Origin: Elusimicrobiaceae bacterium
GTDB taxonomy: Bacteria; Elusimicrobiota; Elusimicrobia; Elusimicrobiales; Elusimicrobiaceae
Assembly (NCBI GenBank): GCA_017525025.1
Contig: JAFXUJ010000001.1
Location: 215,585-279,584, forward strand
DNA length: 64,000 nt
Reading direction: 5' to 3'
Shown: piece by piece, positions 1-8,732 of the stretch
How positions within the stretch are numbered: the first letter of the stretch is position 1
Layout: every line of letters begins with the position of its first letter
Notes under the pieces: generated by a model
Seen by the model: the letters and a program-made list of their open reading frames with translations, nothing else
Told to the model about the DNA's origin: nothing
The model's database searches: none
Program-made: the position numbers and the translations under genes

Positions 1-389
1 TGTTCGTGTTGCCCGTGAAAATCCACCAAATAGCTGCCCAATTGGGCCAACGTGGAAACGGTTGTTAACCGCCCGTCTACGTATGCTTTGCTCTTCCCTT
101 TGCGGTCCAGTTCGCGGCGTAAGGTAAAGCGGTCGGCGGTAATCTGTTGCGTTTTGCGTATATCCGCCGGTAGCGCGGAGCTGATAAATTCCGCACTTAC
201 CTGCATACGGTCTGCCCCGTCCTTGATGACGGATACATCCCCGCGCGCGCCCAACACGAAACCCAACGCTTCTATAACGATAGATTTCCCGGCGCCGGTT
301 TCACCGGAGAACACCGTTAATCCTTGGGAAAAATCCAGGGTTAGCTGCGAAATAATAGCAAAATTTTGGATATGTAGTTTCGTTAGCAT
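1..389 (-). CDS. recN: DNA repair protein RecN (N-terminal part; gene continues beyond the left edge)
   Basis: The reverse complement from 389 reads MLTKLHIQNFAIISQLTLDF, then the Walker A motif GETGAGKS at about residues 29-36 and the family-typical LVDFHGQHEH near residue 129, where the window ends. This is the ATPase head of RecN, an SMC-like protein of double-strand break repair. Only about 129 of an expected roughly 550 residues are present; the coiled coil and C-terminal ATPase half lie outside. The ATG at 389 follows the nadK stop codon by one base, so the two are very probably co-transcribed and translationally coupled, a pairing common in bacteria. Confidence 0.93.
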   Translation of the reverse strand, partial: MLTKLHIQNFAIISQLTLDFSQGLTVFSGETGAGKSIVIEALGFVLGARGDVSVIKDGADRMQVSAEFISSALPADIRKTQQITADRFTLRRELDRKGKSKAYVDGRLTTVSTLAQLGSYLVDFHGQHE

Positions 390-390
390 A

Positions 391-1215
391 TTAGCGGCTC
401 CCCCAACTGAGTTTTCGGTTGAGCATGGTAAAAAAATCGCGTTTGGGATGCATGAGCAATTTAGCTTGAGAAGAGCTGCGTGTGATTTGTACGCGGGCAT
501 CGGGGGGTAAAGTTAAATTTTCCTGCCCGTCTATACTTAAACAAATTCCGTCTTGGGCATTTTTCCCCAGCGGGCAGAGTTCCAGCTTGCCTTGCGAAGG
601 TAAGAGGAGTGGTCGTTGCGTAAGGGTGTGCGGACACACGGGTGTAACGAGCAGACCGTCTACCCCCGGGGCCACGATCGGCCCACCCGCTGCCAACGCA
701 TAAGCCGTAGAACCGGTGGGGGTAGATACGAGTACCCCGTCTCCAAAATAAGAGGGGAGCGGGTGATTATTGAAAGAGGCTTCTATGGTTAGCGCGCGTG
801 GTTTATCTGCCCGCAAAAGGCAGTCGTTCAAAGCCAATAAATGTTGGGTTTTACCATTGGGCAATCGCACGCACACCGCTAACATGGTACGTTCTTGAAG
901 TTGCAGTTTGTCCGCGAGCAAATCGGATAAGGTATTTTCAAATTCGTTTTTTTCGCAGGCGGCCAAAAAACCCAGCGTACCACAATTGATGCCTAATAAG
1001 GGTATATTTAAAGGGGTGGCTTCGCGCGCACAACGCAACATGGCTCCGTCTCCTCCCATGCAAATAAGTAGATCGGTCGGAGCTAAATTTTCAAACGAGG
1101 TTATCACGCGCGCCTCCACTTGGTGCGCCGTCAGCCATGCGTGCACTTGTTGGGCCAGGGGCTCGTTTTGCGGTTTTTGGGTATTGTAAAAAATAGTTAT
1201 CCGTGAAAAATTCAT
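391..1215 (-). CDS. nadK: NAD kinase
   Basis: 274 residues, the usual length for bacterial NAD kinase, which phosphorylates NAD to NADP in the cytoplasm. The family signatures are present: GGDG (about residues 54-57) with the general-base Asp, an ALND segment in place of the usual xNE/D motif (about 129), and TPTGSTAY (about 164-171). The gene lies directly upstream of recN with one base between. A TACAAT hexamer at 1229-1224 ends eight bases before the ATG, so the transcript may carry almost no leader; no Shine-Dalgarno sequence is visible. It diverges from nifU across an 87-base gap. Confidence 0.96.
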   Translation of the reverse strand: MNFSRITIFYNTQKPQNEPLAQQVHAWLTAHQVEARVITSFENLAPTDLLICMGGDGAMLRCAREATPLNIPLLGINCGTLGFLAACEKNEFENTLSDLLADKLQLQERTMLAVCVRLPNGKTQHLLALNDCLLRADKPRALTIEASFNNHPLPSYFGDGVLVSTPTGSTAYALAAGGPIVAPGVDGLLVTPVCPHTLTQRPLLLPSQGKLELCPLGKNAQDGICLSIDGQENLTLPPDARVQITRSSSQAKLLMHPKRDFFTMLNRKLSWGSR

Positions 1216-1302
1216 TGTATCTTATTGTAGCAAAAAAGTACCCCAGGTGCCTGTAAGGGAAGGAAAATGATACAATATATATAAGTATCAGGGGGCTTGT
1301 AT

Positions 1303-2151
1303 ATGTGGGACTACACAGATAAAGTAATGGATCATTTTAAAAATCCGCGCAACGTGGGAACGATCCCCAACGCGGATGGCACCGGCCAAGTTGGCAGTTT
1401 GGTGTGCGGGGACGCTTTGCGCCTCACTATCAAAGTTAATAAAAAAAACCAAGTCATTGAAGATGCCAAATTTGAAACGTTCGGTTGTGCCAGTGCGATA
1501 GCTTCGTCTTCCATGCTTACCGAAATGGTAAAAGGAAAAACGTTGGAGCAAGCTGCCCAAATTACCAACCAAGATATTGCCGATGCGCTGGGTAGTTTGC
1601 CGGCGGAAAAAATGCACTGCTCGGTAATGGGTATGGAAGCGTTGGAAGCCGCTATTAAGAGTTATCACCAAGGCGGTAAGCCCGTTGTGTTTGAACAACA
1701 GGAAGAAAAAATGGTTTGCCGTTGCTTTAACGTGTCCGAAGAGGCCATTATTAAGGCGATTCGGTTAAATCATTTGACGACTGTAGAGGATGTTACCCAC
1801 TTTACCAAAGCGGGTGGGGCCTGCGGCCGTTGCAAAGGTGAAATCCAACAAATTCTAGATAAAGTAAACGGGGCCAAAGAATCGGCTGCCCCCATACAGA
1901 AAAAATTTGATGACATGACTTTGGTTGAAAAAATCAAAGCCGTAGAAAAGGTTTTGGAAGAGGAAATCCGCCCGACACTCAATCGGGACGGCGGCTCTGC
2001 CGAACTGGTGGATTTGGCGGGACACACGGTTAAAATCCGTTTGGTGGGAATGTGCAGCGGTTGCGTCAATGCGCAAGCCACCATTAAAAATTTTATAGAA
2101 AAGACTCTCCAGGAAAAATTGGATTCATCTCTTACGGTAGAGCAGGCCTAA
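1303..2151 (+). CDS. nifU: NifU-type Fe-S cluster scaffold protein
   Basis: A full-length three-domain NifU of 282 residues. Residues 1-125 are the IscU-like scaffold with its three Cys (VCGD, FGCASA, HCSV). Residues about 135-185 are a BFD-like [2Fe-2S] domain (CRCF...CGRCK). Residues about 205-275 are the NFU domain with GMCSGC. It assembles Fe-S clusters with sulfur supplied by NifS, encoded next. A TTG at 1297 would add two residues, but the GGGGG at 1291-1295 is better spaced for the ATG at 1303. No nitrogenase gene is nearby, so this is best read as the general Fe-S machinery that serves the hydrogenases, SdaA, IspH and others in the window. Confidence 0.94.
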   Translation: MWDYTDKVMDHFKNPRNVGTIPNADGTGQVGSLVCGDALRLTIKVNKKNQVIEDAKFETFGCASAIASSSMLTEMVKGKTLEQAAQITNQDIADALGSLPAEKMHCSVMGMEALEAAIKSYHQGGKPVVFEQQEEKMVCRCFNVSEEAIIKAIRLNHLTTVEDVTHFTKAGGACGRCKGEIQQILDKVNGAKESAAPIQKKFDDMTLVEKIKAVEKVLEEEIRPTLNRDGGSAELVDLAGHTVKIRLVGMCSGCVNAQATIKNFIEKTLQEKLDSSLTVEQA

Positions 2152-3323
2152 TGATGAAGGAAATTTATTTGGATAATAATGCCACTACCCGTTGCGCCCC
2201 GCAGGTGGTAGAGGCGATGCTCCCCTATTTTAGCGAAAAGTATGGGAATGCTTCCAGTATGCATAATTTCGGCGGAGAAAACCGTCATGCAATTGAAGCC
2301 GCCCGCGCACAAGTGGCCGCTTTATTAAATGCGGCTTATGCCGATGAAATTATTTTTACATCCTGCGCCACGGAAAGTAACGATTCTGTTCTTTTCTCAG
2401 CCGCGGAGGCCTTCCCGGATAAAAAACATATCATTACCACGGCAGTAGAACATCCGGCTATTTTAGAACCGTGCCGCGTTTTGGAAAGCCGCGGCTGGCG
2501 GGTAGATTATATACGGGTGGATGAAAACGGCCGTTTGGATATAGAAGAATTAAAGAGTTTAATAGATGATAAAACCTCGCTCGTATCCGTCATGTGGGCC
2601 AATAACGAAACGGGTACGATTTTTCCTATAAAAGAAGTAGCCGAGATTGCCCACGCTCACGGAGCTCTTTTTCATACCGATGCCGTACAAGCAGCCGGTA
2701 AAATTCCGCTGGATGTTCAGGCCGCGGGGGTAGATTTCCTTTCTATTTCGGCACATAAGTTCCACGGGCCCAAAGGTATCGGGGCGTTATATGTGCGCCG
2801 CGGAGCTCGTTTTGTGCCGTATTTAATCGGCGGGCATCAGGAAAAGCACCGCCGGGCCGGTACGGAAAACGTGCCGTATATCATAGGGATTGGCAAGGCG
2901 GCCGAGTTGGCTCAAAAGCGTTTGGCCGATGGTTCCGCCGCGCGGATAGCGGCCTTGCGTGACCGTCTGGAAGAAGGTATCTTATCCGCCGTTGCGGACG
3001 TGAAAGTAAACGGCGATACGCAGCATCGCGTGCCCAATACTACCAATATTAGTTTCGGGTATATTGAAGGTGAATCTATTTTGATGTATTTAAATGATTT
3101 CAATATCTGCGCTTCTTCCGGATCCGCCTGCACATCGGGTTCGTTGGAGCCGTCTCATGTGTTGCGGGCCATGAAAGTACCATTTCAATTTGCGCACGGG
3201 TCTATCCGTTTTTCGCTGTCAGAGGAAACAACGGACGGAGATATTGAAAAAGTATTAAAAGAAATTCCGCCGATTATAGAGCGTTTACGTAAGATATCGC
3301 CTTTTTCCCGCGTAAATGCCTAA
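2151..3323 (+). CDS. nifS: Cysteine desulfurase, NifS family
   Basis: 390 residues. The PLP-binding lysine lies in SISAHKFHGPKG (about residue 204) and the catalytic cysteine in the loop ICASSGSACTSGSLEPSHV (about residue 328). The N-terminus IYLDNNATTRCAP is diagnostic for class V aminotransferase-fold desulfurases. The enzyme converts cysteine to alanine and passes sulfane sulfur to NifU. Its ATG overlaps the nifU stop by one base (TAATG), so the two are translationally coupled. An in-frame second ATG at 2154 is an equally possible start. The length fits the NifS/IscS group rather than SufS. Confidence 0.95.
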   Translation: MMKEIYLDNNATTRCAPQVVEAMLPYFSEKYGNASSMHNFGGENRHAIEAARAQVAALLNAAYADEIIFTSCATESNDSVLFSAAEAFPDKKHIITTAVEHPAILEPCRVLESRGWRVDYIRVDENGRLDIEELKSLIDDKTSLVSVMWANNETGTIFPIKEVAEIAHAHGALFHTDAVQAAGKIPLDVQAAGVDFLSISAHKFHGPKGIGALYVRRGARFVPYLIGGHQEKHRRAGTENVPYIIGIGKAAELAQKRLADGSAARIAALRDRLEEGILSAVADVKVNGDTQHRVPNTTNISFGYIEGESILMYLNDFNICASSGSACTSGSLEPSHVLRAMKVPFQFAHGSIRFSLSEETTDGDIEKVLKEIPPIIERLRKISPFSRVNA

Positions 3324-3367
3324 AGGTCGGCGCAGTAAATAAAGTTCCCCAAAGGAGAAATCTCAGT

Positions 3368-4849
3368 ATGAAAAAAATTGCTTTATTAAGCTTGGCGCTT
3401 TTGTTTTCTTTTGCGCTCAACGCCAAAGATACGATTATTTATCACACCAGCGATACGCATGGTTTTTTCTACCCGCAGGACGGACGGGGAGGTTTTGCGG
3501 CCTTGGGGGCGGTAATCAAAAACGGACCCAAAGATTATTTACTTTTAGACAGCGGAGATTTTGCTAACGGGACAGTGGAAACCAAAAATTCCAAGGGATT
3601 AAAAGCCGTTGAATTGATGAACGCGCTTAAATACGATGCCTCCACCATCGGCAACCACGAATTTGATTTTTACGAAGACAATTTGCCTCCCATGTTGGAA
3701 AAAGCGCAGTTTGCTATATTGGCGGCCAACTTTTTTGAAGCGGGCACGCTCAAACGTCCTGCACACGTTTTGCCGTATAAAATTTTTACCCGCAACGGCG
3801 TAAAGATTGCCGTTATCGGTTTAGCCAACAACAATCCTACGCAAGGAACTAAGAAATATACGTATATAAAACCCCTTACCGCCTTGGAAAACGCTTTGGA
3901 AGAAGTGGAAGCACAACATCCCGATGTAGTAACGGTGATTGTGCATGATTCATTAGCGGATGACAAACACGGCGGGGCCGGCACCTATGTTGGAGAAATC
4001 GGGCGCAAATTTTCCGGACGGGTAAATATCGTATTCGGCGGTCACGCACACAAAGTTTTCCAAAATGAAAAAATCAATGACGTTTTATTTGTAGAGAGCG
4101 GATATTACATTAAGAACGTAAGTAAAGTAACTGTAACAACTGATGACAAAACCGGGAAGTTTGTTTCGGCCAAGTCAGAGTTGATCCCTCTTTATATTAA
4201 CAAAACCGGCCAAGACAAAGAGATTTTAAAATTAGGCGAAGCGTTGCGCGAGCCGGGCGTGGATGAAGTGCTGGGCTACACGGAAGAACCCATGCCCAAA
4301 CGTGCTTCTAATCCGAAATTTTTAGATAATTCACTAGATAACTGGTTAGCCGATTTGGGCCGTGCGTATGCAAATGTAGATGTGTTTATTACAAACACCG
4401 GCGGCACCCGCGTAGATATGCCCAAAGGTGCCGTAACCAAGCGGGACGTGATTGATATTCACCCTTTTGAAAATACCGTTACCAAAATGACGGTGAACGG
4501 CCGAATGCTCAAACGCATTGTTAAAAGCGGGCTTTCCAAAGGGCGTACGCGGTTTGCCTATTCGGGCTTGGCAGTTAATTTTGTGTATAACAAAAAAGGC
4601 AAAGTAAAAGACTTGCACATTTGGGTGCATAATAAGCCGTTGGAAAACCGCAAAAAATACACCATTGCTACCAATTCATTTATTGCGCAAGGGCGCAGCG
4701 AAGGATTTGCGTTTAAGGCCATTCCGGACGAACAAAAAACGCAAGTGGGTACCAAAAATATGCGCCAGCTGTTGGAAGACGGTTTGCGCCAAGGTACGGC
4801 CAAAGAGCCGGTAAAACCCGGGCCGGAAGGCCGCGTGGCGGAGCGTTAA
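3368..4849 (+). CDS. Secreted 5'-nucleotidase/UshA-family metallophosphatase
   Basis: 493 residues with a Sec signal peptide (MKKIALLSLALLFSFALNAK, cleavage probably after about residue 19). All metallophosphatase metal-site blocks are intact: HTSDTHG (DxH), LLDSGDF (GD), GNHEFDF (GNHE), VIVHDS (H) and FGGHAHK (GHxH). The C-terminal half is the 5'-nucleotidase substrate domain, with NTGGTRVDM at about 340 and DIHPFENTV after it. It should hydrolyse nucleotides or related phosphate esters in the periplasm; the exact substrate cannot be read from sequence. AAAGGAG precedes the ATG. The paralogue downstream has lost these same catalytic blocks. Confidence 0.88.
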   Translation: MKKIALLSLALLFSFALNAKDTIIYHTSDTHGFFYPQDGRGGFAALGAVIKNGPKDYLLLDSGDFANGTVETKNSKGLKAVELMNALKYDASTIGNHEFDFYEDNLPPMLEKAQFAILAANFFEAGTLKRPAHVLPYKIFTRNGVKIAVIGLANNNPTQGTKKYTYIKPLTALENALEEVEAQHPDVVTVIVHDSLADDKHGGAGTYVGEIGRKFSGRVNIVFGGHAHKVFQNEKINDVLFVESGYYIKNVSKVTVTTDDKTGKFVSAKSELIPLYINKTGQDKEILKLGEALREPGVDEVLGYTEEPMPKRASNPKFLDNSLDNWLADLGRAYANVDVFITNTGGTRVDMPKGAVTKRDVIDIHPFENTVTKMTVNGRMLKRIVKSGLSKGRTRFAYSGLAVNFVYNKKGKVKDLHIWVHNKPLENRKKYTIATNSFIAQGRSEGFAFKAIPDEQKTQVGTKNMRQLLEDGLRQGTAKEPVKPGPEGRVAER

Positions 4850-4852
4850 ATC

Positions 4853-6346
4853 ATGTGGCATAGCCGTATTGGGTGGATGGTAGCGGTTTTGTTCTTCTTG
4901 TGCGCTTGCTCGCACGAGAAAACCACTCAGTTGGATATTTTTTATACGGCTGATGCCGAGGGATTTTACCATAGCCGCCCGGAACCTCATTTTGCCAATC
5001 AGGATGCGGGCGGTTATGGCGTTTTAAAAGCTTTTTTAGCCCGCCAAGAGGGTCCCTACTTGCTTTTGGATGGCGGAAACTGGCTTGGTTCAGGGCCGGA
5101 GGCCGCCATTACGCAAGGAGGATATATTACGCGCATGATGCGGGATATCCCGTATACGGCCGCTTCGGTAAGTGATAAAGACTTCGCCTTTGGATGGGGC
5201 GCGCTACGCAATACGTTGCGTGAAATGCCTTATCCGTTTATCGTATCCAATTTAAAATCAAATAATCAAATTCCGCGTCCGTTGCACGATTACCAAATTG
5301 TAACCCAAAAGGGTATTAGAATAGGCATTATCGGCGTGATCGGCCCGGAAGTAATTCAAAATCACAAAAATCGTTTGGTAGGGTTTAGCTTGCAAGATCC
5401 GGTGGAGAGCGCAGTTGAAATGTCCGCCTTAATGCAAAGCAAGGGCGTAGATTTAATCATTCTGCTGAATTCATGGGCCGGGGAAGAAAAAGCGAGTCCG
5501 GCCGCGGTGCGTTTGGCGGAAGAAGCCGGGGAGATCAACCTCATTCTCAGCTCTAATAAAGGACGGGAAACGCCTGAAACGGATAAAATCAACAAGACTT
5601 ACATTGTTTATCCCGGTTCCAAATTAGATAGCATTGCTCATATCCGGGTATGGTTTGATAAAAACAAACAAATCAAAGATATTTCTTTCACGGATGTCCC
5701 ATTATTGAAAAATTCCTGGGGCGAAGATGAAACGATTGCGGCAGAATCGCAACGTTTACAACAAGAAACCCAACGCAAACTCAGCTCCCGTGTTTCCACC
5801 GCTCCGCAAGAGTTGGAAACCTCTTTGTCTGCGGAATCGGTCTTGGGTGATTTGCTGACCGATTGTTTGTATAAATGGTCCAAGTTGGATGGTGCCATTT
5901 TGAATGCGGATTCTATCCGCAGTTCTCTGCCGGAAGGTGTTGTAACGGAATATGACTTGCATAAAATGTATCCGTACGGGGACAATATTACCTTTTTGAC
6001 CATGCGCGGAAGTTCTTTTTTAAAGGCCTTGGAAGCGTCTATGGATGTTAAAGATAATTTTCCGCAAATTGCCGGATTTACGGTTTCGTATCGTTCGCAA
6101 GCTCCAACCGGTAAAAAGATCAGCCAAGTAGTGCTTAACAACGGGCGCATTATCCGCCCGCAAGAAACATACCGTTTTGCGGTAACGGATCACGTGTTGG
6201 CCGGTGGGTTTGGGCATGATTATTTTATTGATTCCTTAGAATTTAAAAACACATTTGTAGATGCTCGCCAAATTATGAGGGCCTGTTTAGTGCGTCAAAA
6301 AACGATTGCGCTACCTAAAACCGGCCGCTGGAAACAAGTGCAATGA
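4853..6346 (+). CDS. 5'-nucleotidase-family lipoprotein lacking metal ligands (probable pseudoenzyme)
   Basis: 497 residues, beginning with a lipoprotein signal (FFLCACS, Cys about 19). It follows the preceding gene by three bases and has the same two-domain plan. Block by block against its intact neighbour: DTHG is replaced by DAEG, SGDF by GGNW, GNHEFDF by SDKDFAFG, VIVHDS by ILLNSW, and GGHAHK by SSNKGR. Every metal-binding His and most Asp are therefore missing. The C-terminal 5'-nucleotidase-like domain (LNADSIRSSLPEG, HKMYPYGDNITF) is retained. It is probably membrane-anchored in the periplasm and non-catalytic, perhaps a binding or regulatory partner of the active neighbour; that role is inference. 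Its stop overlaps the dusB start by four bases. Confidence 0.82.
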   Translation: MWHSRIGWMVAVLFFLCACSHEKTTQLDIFYTADAEGFYHSRPEPHFANQDAGGYGVLKAFLARQEGPYLLLDGGNWLGSGPEAAITQGGYITRMMRDIPYTAASVSDKDFAFGWGALRNTLREMPYPFIVSNLKSNNQIPRPLHDYQIVTQKGIRIGIIGVIGPEVIQNHKNRLVGFSLQDPVESAVEMSALMQSKGVDLIILLNSWAGEEKASPAAVRLAEEAGEINLILSSNKGRETPETDKINKTYIVYPGSKLDSIAHIRVWFDKNKQIKDISFTDVPLLKNSWGEDETIAAESQRLQQETQRKLSSRVSTAPQELETSLSAESVLGDLLTDCLYKWSKLDGAILNADSIRSSLPEGVVTEYDLHKMYPYGDNITFLTMRGSSFLKALEASMDVKDNFPQIAGFTVSYRSQAPTGKKISQVVLNNGRIIRPQETYRFAVTDHVLAGGFGHDYFIDSLEFKNTFVDARQIMRACLVRQKTIALPKTGRWKQVQ

Positions 6347-7311
6347 CACACATCCGTCCGTTTTGTATAGGTAAACTCTCCCTAAAAAATAATTTAGTAC
6401 TGGCCCCTATGGCCGGCATTACCGATTCGCCTTTCCGTATTCTATGCTTAAAGGGCGGTGCGGGGCTTGTCTGTGCGGAAATGGTGTCGGCGCACGCGTT
6501 GCATTACGGCAATGCCAAAAGCGGGCGCATGTTGCAGGTCAGCCCCAAAGAACACCCGGTCTCTATGCAGATTTTCGGCTCTGATGAAGAAACTATTTCC
6601 CAAGCTGCGCAAAATGCCGAAAAGGCCGGGGCCGATATCGTAGATTTAAATGCCGGGTGCCCGGTTAAAAAAATAAATAAAGCGGGTGCCGGGTGTGTGC
6701 TGATGAAAGACGAAACTAAACTGGCACGTCTATTAACAGCGGCCATAAAGAGCGTTAAAATTCCGGTTACGCTTAAAACGCGCATAGCCTTAAATCACAA
6801 AGAATTTTTAGGGGCGCGCCTGGCTAAATTAGCCGAAGATTGCGGAGCAGCCGCGGTTACACTTCACGCCCGCGCGGCGGTGGATATGCACAGCGGCGAG
6901 CCGGATGTAGAAGCGTTAGCTAATGCGTGCCAAGCAGTAAAAATTCCGGTCATTGGTAACGGCGGCGTAACAAATGCTGCGCGCGTAAAAGAATTTCTAG
7001 AAGCGGGTTGCGCGGGGGTAATGATCGGCCGCGGCGCGGTAGGCAATCCGTTTATTTTTCAGGATATAATAGACGAATTGGCAGGCCGTCCGGTGCAGGC
7101 CCACACGGCACAAAAGCGGTTAGAAATTTATTTGAAACTCATTGAAGAAAACGTAGATTACTACGGCGAGCGTATCGGCATTAACCGCAGCCGCAAAATC
7201 GCCGGCTATTGGATAAGCGGTTTCCCCAATGCGGCCGCTGTACGCGGGGAATTTGTACGCTTAGATACGCTGCCGGACGTTCGTGCGCTTTTACGCCAAG
7301 TTATTTCCTAA
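6343..7311 (+). CDS. dusB: tRNA-dihydrouridine synthase, DusB-like
   Basis: 322-residue FMN-dependent TIM-barrel enzyme that reduces uridines in the tRNA D-loop. Diagnostic segments are NLVLAPMAGITDSPFR (about 17-32), DLNAGCPVKKINKAGAGCVL with the catalytic Cys (about 100-117), LKTRI, HARAA, and the FMN-phosphate motif GNGGV...GVMIGRGAVGNPFIF (about 205-240). It overlaps the preceding gene by four bases (ATGA). The Dus subgroup is assigned from overall similarity to DusB/NifR3 and is less certain than the family. Confidence 0.93.
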   Translation: MTHIRPFCIGKLSLKNNLVLAPMAGITDSPFRILCLKGGAGLVCAEMVSAHALHYGNAKSGRMLQVSPKEHPVSMQIFGSDEETISQAAQNAEKAGADIVDLNAGCPVKKINKAGAGCVLMKDETKLARLLTAAIKSVKIPVTLKTRIALNHKEFLGARLAKLAEDCGAAAVTLHARAAVDMHSGEPDVEALANACQAVKIPVIGNGGVTNAARVKEFLEAGCAGVMIGRGAVGNPFIFQDIIDELAGRPVQAHTAQKRLEIYLKLIEENVDYYGERIGINRSRKIAGYWISGFPNAAAVRGEFVRLDTLPDVRALLRQVIS

Positions 7312-7320
7312 ATCCGCGTT

Positions 7321-7349
7321 TTGCGCAAAATCTTCTATTTTGTTATAAT
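7321..7349 (+). promoter_or_regulatory. Promoter of rplM-rpsI
   Basis: -35-like TTGCGC (7321-7326), 17-bp spacer and a perfect -10 TATAAT (7344-7349). Transcription would begin near 7356, leaving a leader of about 70 bases before rplM. That leader contains a weak G+C-rich stem (CGCGCGG/CCGTGCG), which could be an autoregulatory site of the kind known for r-protein operons; this is not supported further. Confidence 0.75.
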
Positions 7350-7425
7350 ATATAGGAAACCACGAGTCATTACTACGCGCGGCCACCACTCCGTGCGAAA
7401 TAATTACAAAAGGTAGAAACAAAAC

Positions 7426-7851
7426 ATGACAAAAACTTTTTTACCTTCCGTCAAGGAAGTAGAAACCACCCGCAAATGGCACCACATTGATGCCGCGGGC
7501 CAAACCCTTGGAAGATTGGCAACCAAAATTGCCGTTCTTTTAATGGGTAAACACAAAAGAACCTATACGCCTCATATGGACTGCGGCGATTTCGTCGTAG
7601 TAACCAATGCAGGCAAAATCAAACTGACCGGTAGCAAGATGGAACAAAAAGTATATTTCTCTCACTCCGGGTATGCCAAAGGCGCCAAAGAAACGCCTGT
7701 TAAAAGAATGTTGGAAACCAACCCGACCCGCGTGCTTGAATTAGCCGTTAAACGGATGTTGGATGAAAACAAACTCCGCGCGCCCCGTATGAAACGCTTG
7801 CGTTTATTTGCCGGCGAAGAACATACTTTCACCGCACGCATGGGTAAATAA
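7426..7851 (+). CDS. rplM: 50S ribosomal protein L13
   Basis: 141 residues. Typical L13 segments are WHHIDAAGQTLGRLATKIA (residues 19-37), LMGKHKRTYTPHMDCGDFVVVTNA (about 39-62) and the C-terminal RLRLFAGEEHTF. It is an early-assembling 23S rRNA-binding protein. An AAAAGGT upstream serves as ribosome-binding site. It forms the standard rplM-rpsI operon with the next gene, 11 bases downstream. Confidence 0.98.
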   Translation: MTKTFLPSVKEVETTRKWHHIDAAGQTLGRLATKIAVLLMGKHKRTYTPHMDCGDFVVVTNAGKIKLTGSKMEQKVYFSHSGYAKGAKETPVKRMLETNPTRVLELAVKRMLDENKLRAPRMKRLRLFAGEEHTFTARMGK

Positions 7852-7862
7852 GAGGGAAACAT

Positions 7863-8258
7863 ATGAACAATACGAAAGAATTAAAAACCGGAAGAAGAAA
7901 AACGGCTGTTGCGCAGGTAGCGTTACTGAAAGGTAAAGGCAACATTACCGTAAATACCAAATCGTTAGATGAATACTTTGGTAATCATACCCGCTGCAAA
8001 GCGATGGTAAAATCTCCGCTTGTTGTAACCAATTTGGAAAAATCTTATGACGTTACCGCCCGTGTAAACGGGGGCGGTATTTCTGCTCAAGCCGGTGCGC
8101 TTCGCCACGCGATTGCGCGCTCTTTGGCCCAAATCAGCGAAGACGTCAAAAAGATTGTTAAAAAAGCGGGCTACCTTACGCGCGATCCGCGTATGGTGGA
8201 AAGAAAGAAACCCGGTCAACCCGGCGCCCGCAAACGCTTCCAATTCTCCAAACGTTAA
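7863..8258 (+). CDS. rpsI: 30S ribosomal protein S9
   Basis: 131 residues. KTGRRKTAVAQVALLKGKG opens the protein, GGGISAQAGALRHAIARSL lies in the middle, and the C-terminus GARKRFQFSKR is the conserved tail that reaches the tRNA anticodon stem in the P site. AGAGGGAAAC precedes the ATG. Last gene of the operon, followed by a strong terminator. Confidence 0.98.
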   Translation: MNNTKELKTGRRKTAVAQVALLKGKGNITVNTKSLDEYFGNHTRCKAMVKSPLVVTNLEKSYDVTARVNGGGISAQAGALRHAIARSLAQISEDVKKIVKKAGYLTRDPRMVERKKPGQPGARKRFQFSKR

Positions 8259-8290
8259 TCGTTGGACGGAAACGTTGGCAAGTTTTACAA

Positions 8291-8320
8291 ACACCCCGCA
8301 ATTTGCGGGGTGTTTTCTGT
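8291..8320 (+). terminator. Rho-independent terminator of rplM-rpsI
   Basis: Perfect 10-bp stem ACACCCCGCA/TGCGGGGTGT with an ATT loop, followed by TTTCTGTT. Confidence 0.9.
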
Positions 8321-8370
8321 TAAATTTAGTATACTAGTAAAGGTTGTATATTTTATGTTAGGAGTTTATT

Positions 8371-8673
8371 ATGAAAAAACTGATGTTGTTACCAGCTGCC
8401 GCTATGTTGCTGGGCGCTTGCGCGACACCTGCCACCCACGCGGGGACCGCTTTGTTTGCTCAAACCCAACAACCTGTTATGGCCACCAATGCCCCCGCTA
8501 ACAGAATAGGCCGTGCTTGCGCAACGAATGTATTGGGTATATTGATCCAAGGGGATATGTCTATAGAAGCTGCCAAACGTAACGGACAAATTACCCAGGT
8601 TTCCTCGGTAGATTTGGATATTAAGAGCTATGCGATATATTCCGAAGTTTGCACCATTGTAACGGGTAGATAA
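8371..8673 (+). CDS. Small TRL-like-family lipoprotein
   Basis: 100 residues with a lipobox (MLLGAC, Cys about 17). The remainder matches the pattern of the TRL-like protein family as I recall it: GRACATNVLGILIQGDMSIE (about 47-66), AAKRNGQITQVSSVD, and a terminal Y..VCTIVTG. Family function is unknown; members are small envelope proteins. TAGGAGTTTATT precedes the ATG. It is a single gene between two terminators. Confidence 0.7.
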   Translation: MKKLMLLPAAAMLLGACATPATHAGTALFAQTQQPVMATNAPANRIGRACATNVLGILIQGDMSIEAAKRNGQITQVSSVDLDIKSYAIYSEVCTIVTGR

Positions 8674-8690
8674 TTAAATAGCTCTATTTG

Positions 8691-8721
8691 AAAACCCCCG
8701 AGCATTCGCTCGGGGGTTTTT
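8691..8721. terminator. Bidirectional terminator
   Basis: Stem AAAACCCCCGAG/CTCGGGGGTTTT with a CATTCG loop. A-run and T-run on the two sides make it work for the lipoprotein gene on + and the hydrogenase gene on -. Confidence 0.9.
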
Positions 8722-8732
8722 GTATGTAAAAG

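Noticed and set aside
52..510. 152-codon plus-strand frame over recN and the end of nadK
   Set aside because: It lies antisense to clearly coding recN/nadK sequence and its translation is low-quality Ser/Arg-rich; a shadow frame.
1303..3323. Nitrogen fixation locus, because of nifU and nifS
   Set aside because: No nifH, nifD, nifK or nif accessory genes are present; these two genes serve as general Fe-S assembly in many anaerobes.
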